Assembly (NCBI GenBank): GCA_945870085.1
Contig: CAMBQX010000041.1
Span: 1 to 11,491 of the forward strand
DNA from: Bifidobacterium breve
GTDB taxonomy: Bacteria; Actinomycetota; Actinomycetes; S36-B12
Direction of reading: 5' to 3'
DNA length: 11,491 nt
The position numbers and the translations under genes are program-made. Below, in pieces: positions 1 through 5,066 of the stretch (the stretch's first letter is position 1; every line of letters starts with the position of its first letter). The notes beneath the pieces were generated by a model. The model had not been told where the DNA came from. It did not search any database and saw only the letters and a list, made by a program, of their open reading frames with translations.

Positions 1-300
1 AATGCCGACACCATGTCAGCACTCGGAACCGTCAGTGGTGGGCCCGATGGCCTGTACCAAAATCTTGTTGTTTCACTCGGCTACTCAACACAGGCAGCAA
101 ACCAGAGCGCCCAAACTCAAGATTCATTTAGATCAAGCATTTCGAGCCAGATCGATTCTGAGTCCGGGGTGAACATCGATGAGGAGATGGCGAATCTGCT
201 CACCTATCAGCGTGCATACGAGGCAGCGGCCCGCGTTCTCACGGCGATTGATGAGGCCCTCGCAACTCTGATCAACCGCACCGGACTAGTTGGGAGATAG
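1..300 (+). CDS. flgK: Flagellar hook-associated protein 1 FlgK, C-terminal end (5' partial)
   Basis: FlgK forms the first of two junction rings between hook and filament and is exported through the flagellar type III apparatus. The reading frame is open from base 1, so only the last 99 residues are visible; the ATG at 13 is internal. The end carries the family's diagnostic C-terminal helix, reading GVNIDEEMANLLTYQRAYEA followed by ARVLTAIDEALATLIN, which matches the D0 region shared by FlgK, FlgE and rod proteins. The stop TAG at 298-300 lies 9 bases before flgL, so the two are very probably cotranscribed. Nothing can be said about its start or promoter. Identification is secure from the terminal motif and the flgL neighbour. 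Confidence 0.95.
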   Translation, partial: NADTMSALGTVSGGPDGLYQNLVVSLGYSTQAANQSAQTQDSFRSSISSQIDSESGVNIDEEMANLLTYQRAYEAAARVLTAIDEALATLINRTGLVGR

Positions 301-309
301 GAATAGCAG

Positions 310-1200
310 ATGACCACCATCAGTCGCATGTCGTCAAGTTCCCAAGGCCTGAATAACATGGATTCGGTTGCCGGCATGCAAAAGCGCATGGCGCAGCTCC
401 AAGAGCAAGTTTCCTCGGGCAAGGCAATCCAACGTGCCAGCGACAACCCGGGCGGCACCCAATCGGTGCTGACGCTTCGGGCGGAGCAGGCGCGAACCAT
501 CCAGTACACCAAAAATATCGACAATGGGTTGTTGCGGCTGAACACGGCACGCACCCAGGTGGACTCAATCAACGACCAGTTGCTAAAAGCTCGGGACCTC
601 GTCATTCAAGGGCAATCCTCAGCCATTTCCGCAAACACCCGGTCCGCCCTAGCGGCTCAGGTTGATGTTTTGCGCTCAAGTTTGCTCGTTGCCGCAAATG
701 GTGATTTCGCGGGTCGACCCCTGTTCGGGGGATCAACTTCGGCGGCAACTGCCTACGACGCAGGCGGCAACTTCGTTGGTGATTCCAACGCGGTTTCCAC
801 GCGTGTTGATGACTCCGGTTCTACCGTGCGCATTGAATTAAATGGCCCAGAAATATTCGGGTCCGGGGCGTCGGACGCCTTCGCCTTGCTCACGACGATT
901 GCCGCTAGCCTGCGCGGTGCGCCCGCTGACCTGTCGGCGAACCTTGTCTCCCTTGACTCGGTAATATCAACGGCCCGCGGCGCACAGTCAACGGTCTTGT
1001 CCCGGATCAACCAACTAAATGAGCTCCACGATGTCACGGCGGATCGGGATTTGGGGTTGGCCGGGGCTTTGAACGCGGTCGAAAACACCGATTTGGCCAA
1101 GGCCGTGATGGAACTGACCGTGCAGCAGACTGGGTATCAAGCGGCCCTGTATGCCACCGCAAAGGTAATGCAGCCGTCGCTAATGGACTTTTTGAAGTAG
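310..1200 (+). CDS. flgL: Flagellar hook-associated protein 3 FlgL (296 aa)
   Basis: FlgL is the second hook-filament junction protein, a flagellin-like subunit exported by the flagellar type III system and placed between FlgK and the filament. The N-terminal helix (residues 1-60) has the flagellin/FlgL pattern MQKRMAQLQEQVSSGKAIQR, followed by SDNPGG, the usual DDP-like turn. The C-terminal helix (about 245-296) carries NTDLAKAVMELTVQQTGYQA and ends in SLMDFLK, typical of FlgL. At 296 residues it is normal for the family. The ATG at 310 is preceded by AGGA at a spacing of 7, inside the flgK stop region. It is distinguished from flagellin by its position after flgK and by its C-terminus. Its stop lies 44 bases before fliW. 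Confidence 0.95.
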   Translation: MTTISRMSSSSQGLNNMDSVAGMQKRMAQLQEQVSSGKAIQRASDNPGGTQSVLTLRAEQARTIQYTKNIDNGLLRLNTARTQVDSINDQLLKARDLVIQGQSSAISANTRSALAAQVDVLRSSLLVAANGDFAGRPLFGGSTSAATAYDAGGNFVGDSNAVSTRVDDSGSTVRIELNGPEIFGSGASDAFALLTTIAASLRGAPADLSANLVSLDSVISTARGAQSTVLSRINQLNELHDVTADRDLGLAGALNAVENTDLAKAVMELTVQQTGYQAALYATAKVMQPSLMDFLK

Positions 1201-1241
1201 CAGGTGCTCAGCAAGACCAATTTGAAAGGCAACTCAAGGTT

Positions 1242-1252
1242 AGGATGGATGT
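1242..1252 (+). promoter_or_regulatory. Two GGA motifs at the fliW start codon, possible CsrA target
   Basis: The bases TAGGATGGATGT around the fliW ATG (1245) hold GGA twice (1243-1245 and 1247-1249). The second sits in ATGGATGT, which differs at one position from the ARGGAUGU half of the known CsrA binding consensus. CsrA is encoded by the next gene, so CsrA could repress its own operon by covering this start. No strong hairpin is seen here and part of the match is simply a ribosome binding site, so this is only a candidate. Confidence 0.25.
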
Positions 1253-1646
1253 TATGAAAGACGACGTGCCTGTCGTGGAGATGCGGGGTGGTTTACTCGG
1301 CTTCCCTGAATACACCCAGTTCACCCTAATCAAGATGAATGAAGAGGGCCTGGTTTATCGCTTGCAGTCGCTAGAAGATGAATCCATTAACTTCGTGGTG
1401 GTACCGGCCGCATCATTCTTCCCGAGTTACGCACCTGTCGTTGACGATGAGGTTGCTGCGAGGTTCGACCTCGTGAACGGCCGTGAAGTTCTAATTCTTC
1501 TAGTTGTCACCCTCGGGGAAACTTTCAAGGACTCTACCGTCAATCTTATGGCACCATTACTGCTCGACCCGAAGGCGCAGGTCGCGGAGCAGATTATCGT
1601 CGAGAACGCCAACCTTTCCGTGCGCACTCCGTTGCTGGCCGCGTAG
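1245..1646 (+). CDS. fliW: Flagellar assembly factor FliW (133 aa)
   Basis: FliW is a small cytoplasmic protein that binds the translational repressor CsrA and, alternatively, newly made flagellin; when flagellin is exported FliW is freed and relieves CsrA repression (established in Bacillus subtilis). The sequence shows the family opening RGGLLGFPEYTQFTLI, the central SINFVVVPAASFFPSYAP (the F.v..p..ffpdY motif), and the late NLMAPLLLDP plus QIIVENANLSVRTPLL, which match FliW along its whole length. Size is typical (family about 130-150). The ATG at 1245 has AAGG 5 bases upstream; an ATG three codons later (1254) is an alternative. Only 10 bases separate its stop from csrA, so the antagonist and its target are translated from one message. 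Confidence 0.95.
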   Translation: MDVMKDDVPVVEMRGGLLGFPEYTQFTLIKMNEEGLVYRLQSLEDESINFVVVPAASFFPSYAPVVDDEVAARFDLVNGREVLILLVVTLGETFKDSTVNLMAPLLLDPKAQVAEQIIVENANLSVRTPLLAA

Positions 1647-1656
1647 GTAGCGTCGC

Positions 1657-1911
1657 GTGCTTGTCCTGAGCCGCAAAGTCGGCGAAAGCATAGTGATAGG
1701 CGACAACATTGTCGTTAGCATTCTTGAGATTCGCGGTGACCTCATCCGGGTCGGAATTGATGCGCCCAAGCAGGTCAAGGTGCACCGTCGCGAGGTATTC
1801 GAGGCGATTGAGGCCGCCAATAGGGAGGCCTTGTCGCCGTCGATTAATGCCATCTCGGAGTTCGCGTCATCCATCAAGGGGCTACCGAGCAAACCAGCCA
1901 AAAAGGACTAG
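1657..1911 (+). CDS. csrA: Translational regulator CsrA (84 aa, GTG start)
   Basis: CsrA is a dimeric RNA-binding protein that recognises GGA in hairpin loops of mRNA leaders, usually blocking ribosome access; in flagellated Gram-positives its main target is flagellin mRNA, with FliW as antagonist. The protein begins MLVLSRKVGESIVIGDNI and continues with GDLIRVGIDAPKQVKVHRREVFEAI, containing the conserved RNA-binding strand 1 (LVLSRK) and the VHRREV segment with the essential arginine. At 84 residues it is longer than Escherichia coli CsrA (61) and somewhat longer than the B. subtilis form (74), the extra length being a C-terminal tail rich in Ala, Ser and Lys. The GTG at 1657 has only a modest AGG in the fliW stop region upstream, consistent with translational coupling. 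The stop overlaps the stop of the convergent minus-strand gene in one CTAG. Confidence 0.95.
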   Translation: MLVLSRKVGESIVIGDNIVVSILEIRGDLIRVGIDAPKQVKVHRREVFEAIEAANREALSPSINAISEFASSIKGLPSKPAKKD

Positions 1912-2348
1912 GTTTCTCTTCTAGAAATGAGTGAGCGGATCTCGCCCGCTACCTCGTCGGGACGGTTAATTGGCTCCGTTCGAAGTTGCTTTATCCCCAC
2001 TCCAGAGATTGTCAGGCGGCCGTAGTTAAAGGCGCGGCCGAATGGGCCCTGTTGGATGTCGACGCCCTCAATCTTGTTGAACTCGAGGGACTCCTTATTG
2101 CGAAAAATGAAAGTCCTAACGACCTGGATTTTCTCTTGATCAATTAGTAGGCGGAACATCACCCACCTGATGAAACTGAAGGTTGGGAACAGCATGAGTA
2201 AAAGAAGAAGTAGTAGTGCGAGGGAGGAGTTAATCCGGATCCAAGTGATAGCAGTAAAAATCGTAATGACCGCTAACCAGGCGATCATCGTTACTAAAAG
2301 TGCTTTAACGGAAGCACGACGATTCTCGGTCACCGGAGCTACATCCAT
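1908..2348 (-). CDS. Two-helix membrane protein with bacterial PH domain (DUF304/bPH2-like), 146 aa
   Basis: Predicted integral membrane protein. Residues 13-36 and about 41-66 are hydrophobic helices, the second very leucine-rich; residues 67-142 look like a bacterial pleckstrin-homology domain (bPH2, formerly DUF304), with the pattern EKIQVVRTFIF, then LEFNKIEGVDIQQGPFGRAF, NYGRLTISGVG and PINRPDEVAGEI. In characterised relatives of this fold the domain follows two N-terminal helices, as here; the biochemical role is unknown for most members. The ATG at 2348 has AGGGTGG just upstream on the minus strand. The gene runs against csrA, sharing the tetranucleotide CTAG so that each strand reads its own TAG stop. 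It is divergent from the 2378 gene with 29 bases between starts. No link to the flagellum is evident from its sequence. Confidence 0.8.
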   Translation of the reverse strand: MDVAPVTENRRASVKALLVTMIAWLAVITIFTAITWIRINSSLALLLLLLLMLFPTFSFIRWVMFRLLIDQEKIQVVRTFIFRNKESLEFNKIEGVDIQQGPFGRAFNYGRLTISGVGIKQLRTEPINRPDEVAGEIRSLISRRET

Positions 2349-2377
2349 GGCACCACCCTAGACTAGATCTAGAAACC
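2349..2377. promoter_or_regulatory. Short divergent intergenic region with perfect palindrome CTAGATCTAG
   Basis: Only 29 bases separate the start codons of the two divergent genes. They contain the perfect 10-base palindrome CTAGATCTAG (2363-2372) and a third CTAG at 2358-2361, giving three CTAG within 15 bases. A TAnnnT -10-like hexamer, TAGACT, lies at 2359-2364 on the plus strand. With no Shine-Dalgarno visible before the GTG at 2378, that gene may be read from a leaderless or nearly leaderless message. The palindrome would be well placed as an operator for both genes, but no regulator or second copy is known from this window. Confidence 0.3.
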
Positions 2378-3100
2378 GTGGGCCCCTCTTGGTCTGTGTA
2401 TCTGGTGGTCAGTGGCCATGGCACACTAGATACCGTGCACGGAACTGTGAGCGGAAATCCGGTCGAGCACTACGTTGGCATTGACCCTGACCGCAAGTTG
2501 CCGCTCATGATCTGCCTCGATGCGCGCGGACGGCACTGGCTTACGGACGGTACCCGATCAACAGTGGTTTACCCTCCCCGAAGAGAAGCAGCTATCGCTG
2601 GCGAAGGTATTGCCGGCGAAGGTAATTTCGTGATCGATTACCAGGTTGACCAAGCCGTATCGCTGCTCTCAACTGTAGAAGCGATCAGGGGCGAGGAGCT
2701 GCCATATGACGCACTTGTCTACGTTAATTGGTTAGTCCTCGCTGTCAATTTGTTGGTGGCAGCACACCCTCGGGGCACCCTTGGAATTGAGAGGGTGGTG
2801 CTAGATCGCGATCCGACCTTCGATAGCAATCAACTCCGAATAAAAATTCAGGGGGTGGAGCGGCTGTATCGCGTCAGGCGTTTTTTGCCGCGCCGCCCAG
2901 GGCACTTCATGATTGAGGTAATTGCTCGCGAGAACGATCAGGTCGTGCTACTAGCAGAATGCCGCCTACTCGGACTTAGCCACTATCAGGAACATGAAGT
3001 GCGCCCGGGTGCGGCACAAGAGCAAGCTCGCGAGATACTTGAGGAGATCTTGGAGTTCATCTGGAAATGCAATACGGCGATGCAGGATGCGGATAACTAA
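2378..3100 (+). CDS. Protein of unknown function (240 aa, GTG start)
   Basis: I do not recognise this protein. It has no signal peptide and no clear membrane helix; residues about 110-133 are moderately hydrophobic but interrupted by charged or polar residues. The N-terminal part is beta-rich in character (WSVYLVVSGHGTLDTVHG). The middle holds a short in-frame duplication, IAGEG at residues 73-77 and 78-82. The C-terminal half alternates strands and basic patches (ERLYRVRRFLPRRPGHFMIE) and ends in an acidic amphipathic helix (QEQAREILEEILEFIWKCN). The GTG at 2378 is the first in-frame start after the divergent gene, and another GTG at 2396 is possible; neither has a good ribosome site. The frame stays open for 240 codons and is bounded by neighbouring genes on both sides, which supports it as real. 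It converges with the next minus-strand gene with 15 bases between stops. Confidence 0.7.
   Translation: MGPSWSVYLVVSGHGTLDTVHGTVSGNPVEHYVGIDPDRKLPLMICLDARGRHWLTDGTRSTVVYPPRREAAIAGEGIAGEGNFVIDYQVDQAVSLLSTVEAIRGEELPYDALVYVNWLVLAVNLLVAAHPRGTLGIERVVLDRDPTFDSNQLRIKIQGVERLYRVRRFLPRRPGHFMIEVIARENDQVVLLAECRLLGLSHYQEHEVRPGAAQEQAREILEEILEFIWKCNTAMQDADN
2594..2623 (+). repeat. 15-base imperfect tandem repeat inside the 2378 gene
   Basis: Two adjacent 15-base units, 2594-2608 and 2609-2623, agree at 13 of 15 positions and each encode IAGEG, so the duplication keeps the frame. It looks like a recent slippage event in a flexible Gly/Glu loop. Confidence 0.8.
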
Positions 3101-3115
3101 CCGCACTTACCGGAG

Positions 3116-3430
3116 TTATGAGGCGATAAGGGTATCGCTCGGTGCCTCTGTGGCTACATCTAGTCGTAGCTTGTCGACAGTCGACTGCAACTTGCCGTTA
3201 TCATCTTCAAGTTGCTCTACTTTCGAGCTTAGTTCACCGATTACTACACGGTCGCTCTCTACCTTGGCGGCATGTGCTTTTTCAAGTTCGTCCATCTCAC
3301 GCTTGTACTCGGCGGTTGCGAGAAAGTGCTTCAACTGGAGCCGATCGGTTTCGTTCTTCACATACCCAAGCATCGCGAGGATGCCGAATGCCGCGATTAT
3401 GAAAATTAGCGCGATGATCCAGATCTCCAT
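3116..3430 (-). CDS. Membrane-anchored coiled-coil protein (about 104 aa)
   Basis: Small protein with one N-terminal hydrophobic helix (residues 3-22, starting MEIWIIALIFI) followed by a charged region rich in Lys, Glu, Asp and Leu. From about residue 29 to 85 it has coiled-coil spacing, for example EMDELEKAHAAKVESDRVV and GELSSKVEQLEDDNGKLQ. The architecture (short membrane helix then cytoplasmic coiled coil) resembles PspB-type envelope-stress proteins, but I see no signature that proves that family. The ATG at 3430 is preferred because it places the hydrophobic helix at the N-terminus; the frame is open further upstream, with a GTG at 3457 and a TTG at 3499, the latter giving 127 residues. 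No strong Shine-Dalgarno precedes any of the three. It lies downstream of the 53-residue membrane protein on the same strand and may be cotranscribed with it. Confidence 0.65.
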   Translation of the reverse strand: MEIWIIALIFIIAAFGILAMLGYVKNETDRLQLKHFLATAEYKREMDELEKAHAAKVESDRVVIGELSSKVEQLEDDNGKLQSTVDKLRLDVATEAPSDTLIAS

Positions 3431-3541
3431 AGCCTCATCATAGTCGGAATCTGGCACGATTTCTATAGGACCTAAGTCACAGGAAAAATCACTAAACAAA
3501 GGACCAGCGAGTCGTGCCTTGGCGTTGCGGGGAGCCTGAAT

Positions 3542-3703
3542 TCACGACCCTTGGATATTGATTCCAATTGCGTCCTTGACCCAAGTGTTAACGGTGTCGT
3601 TGGCCATGCAGGCTAGGTACACGAAACTGCCGACGAAGGCAAAGACCACGAAAACCGTCGTCACTGGATCCCAGCCCCTGCCGATGCGAGGGATTCGCGC
3701 CAT
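3542..3703 (-). CDS. Small single-helix membrane protein (53 aa)
   Basis: A 54-codon frame on the minus strand, ATG at 3703 and TGA at 3542-3544, preceded by a strong ribosome site (AGGAG, spacing 6), which is the main reason to believe it. The protein has a basic N-terminus (MARIPRIGRGWDP), one hydrophobic segment at about residues 14-33, and a short hydrophilic tail ending NIQGS. The basic N-terminus suggests an N-in, C-out orientation by the positive-inside rule. No family is recognised. It is followed on the same strand by the coiled-coil membrane protein gene, 111 bases beyond its stop (or 42 if that gene starts at the TTG), so the two may form a unit. Its start region is divergent from the pseudokinase gene. 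Confidence 0.65.
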   Translation of the reverse strand: MARIPRIGRGWDPVTTVFVVFAFVGSFVYLACMANDTVNTWVKDAIGINIQGS

Positions 3704-3831
3704 TTTTCTCCTAAAGCTCGCATAGCAATTTTACAAGATTTTTATCGAAAGCTGAAACTATGGCTGGCTGCTGTCGATACGTTCTTATCGCGAACGTTAT
3801 TATGCGGATTCCGAAGGGAAGTGGGTAACAC
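3704..3831. promoter_or_regulatory. Divergent intergenic region with inverted repeat
   Basis: These 128 bases lie between the starts of the minus-strand 53-residue protein and the plus-strand kinase-like gene, so promoters in both directions are expected here. The stretch is more AT-rich than the neighbouring genes. It contains a perfect inverted repeat ACGTTC (3779-3784) / GAACGT (3792-3797) with a 7-base spacer, directly followed by a TATTAT -10-like hexamer (3798-3803) for the plus direction. On the minus strand TAAAAT near 3733 could be a -10. An operator overlapping the plus promoter is plausible; no -35 element is clear on either strand. Confidence 0.35.
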
Positions 3832-4968
3832 GTGCTCATGATGACGCCGGTGCCCGACGGTGTGAGTGTTGTCGCCTCGGTTGAGAAAGCGGAACTACTA
3901 GCCGAGCGCAAGAAGCCGGCGCCGTTGTTAATCCTGGAATCCCTTCAATTGTACTTGGATGAAAATGGGTTCGGAGTTGGCCAATTGCTCTGGGGTCGAC
4001 TCGGCACGCAGGGATCATCGGGGACTTTCCTCATCGAGCGTGATGAGAATGTCCGCTTTGTCCTAAAACGCCGGATTGAAGGTCAACAAGCGAGCGACGT
4101 CATGAGCCTCGAATCCGAGATAGCACTGCTGGAAGTTCTCAGAAGCCACCACCTGCACTCGCCGGAGATTTTGCACGTGTGCAAAGACACCAGTGTCATC
4201 GGCGCCAATTTCTTCTTGAGCGCTTTCCTGCCAGGGGAGCGTGTGGTAACCGAAATCCCGGAAAAACTCAACAACGTTGAGGAAAAAGTAGGGATGTCGC
4301 GTCGGGCCATTGACGATCTGGCGCGAATCCAAGTTGAACTCACCCCCGGCGAGGTGCCCGGGCTCGATCACGGATCGGCTGATCTGCGCAAACTCGTCCT
4401 TGAGTCCAAACGAGTAGCCCGCAGCCTAAAGATGCGCCGCCTGCCGGGATTCGAGATCTTGGGGGATTACCTGCTGGAGAACGCACCCGAGCCCCGACCT
4501 TCGGTGGTGGCCCACGGCCGCTACAGCATGCAGAACCTGCTGTTTTTGCCCTCGGCACCGGCAACGATTTCCGGGGTTTTTGGTTGGGAACGCGCGACCG
4601 CCTGTGACCCCCTGATGGATTTGGGGTTCTTCACCGCCACGTACGCCGCCCGGGATCTCCCCCCGACCCCATTGGATGCAGCGCCGGTAACGCGGGAGGA
4701 GGATGGTTTTCTAACCCGAAATGAACTAACAAACGTTTACCGGATCGCCACCCAACTAGACACAGCCGACTTGCCCTGGTTCCAGACCTACTCCCTGTGG
4801 AAGGAAGCGGTACGCCTCGAAGAGATTTACGAGAGGCTGATGAGCAAGCAGGCAGTCCCCAGTAGGGCCTTCGCCCTTTCGTTGCGCGAAGGGGTACCAG
4901 CAATCCTTGCGAATGCCGCATATTTCTCTAAGGTTGACGGGGTCGAGGCGACCGCCCCTAGGCGGTAA
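3832..4968 (+). CDS. Aminoglycoside-phosphotransferase-fold protein lacking catalytic aspartates (probable pseudokinase), 378 aa
   Basis: The protein follows the APH/choline-kinase fold of the ACAD10-like phosphotransferase group. An N-lobe has RFVLKRR with the ATP-site lysine (K79), a helix with glutamates at 94 and 96, and SVIGANFFLSAFLPGERV (hinge region). The C-lobe has a recognisable catalytic block at 226-265. There the usual HGD....N is VAHGRYSMQNLLF (H228, R230 instead of Asp, N235), and the usual DWE after the beta hairpin is GWE (G251 instead of the metal-binding Asp). The following CDPLMDLGFF is conserved. Loss of both aspartates argues against phosphotransfer, while the fold and the lysine are retained, so a binding or regulatory role is more likely. 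Length is normal and there is no frameshift. The GTG at 3832 has a purine-rich GGGAAGTGGG upstream; ATGs at 3838 and 3841 are alternatives. It stands alone between the membrane-protein genes and the flagellar peptidase. Confidence 0.8.
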   Translation: MLMMTPVPDGVSVVASVEKAELLAERKKPAPLLILESLQLYLDENGFGVGQLLWGRLGTQGSSGTFLIERDENVRFVLKRRIEGQQASDVMSLESEIALLEVLRSHHLHSPEILHVCKDTSVIGANFFLSAFLPGERVVTEIPEKLNNVEEKVGMSRRAIDDLARIQVELTPGEVPGLDHGSADLRKLVLESKRVARSLKMRRLPGFEILGDYLLENAPEPRPSVVAHGRYSMQNLLFLPSAPATISGVFGWERATACDPLMDLGFFTATYAARDLPPTPLDAAPVTREEDGFLTRNELTNVYRIATQLDTADLPWFQTYSLWKEAVRLEEIYERLMSKQAVPSRAFALSLREGVPAILANAAYFSKVDGVEATAPRR

Positions 4969-5066
4969 CCTAAAAAATTAGCCCGGAATCTCTCAGTATC
5001 GGCTCACTAAAACCGATGGCTCTTCACCAAAGCGCAATTTTTCGCGCATGAGGTTCGGGAGTAAAA

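Noticed and set aside
207..605. 132-codon minus-strand frame across flgK/flgL
   Set aside because: Shadow of the plus-strand genes; composition is rich in Arg, Ser and Cys without any domain and there is no ribosome site.
1913..1950. Stem-loops TTTCT/AGAAA and AGCGG/CCGCT near the csrA stop as a bidirectional terminator
   Set aside because: Stems are short, one is nearly all AT, and neither is followed by a T-run in the needed direction; both lie in the end of the PH-domain gene.
3123..3138. Hairpin GCGATA-AGGG-TATCGC after the 2378 gene as a terminator
   Set aside because: The stem is AT-containing, has no T-run after it, and lies within the coding end of the minus-strand coiled-coil gene.
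4340..4921. Minus-strand frames of 74 and 96 codons opposite the kinase-like gene
   Set aside because: Shadow frames with Arg/Pro/Gly-rich nonsense composition inside a well-supported plus-strand gene.
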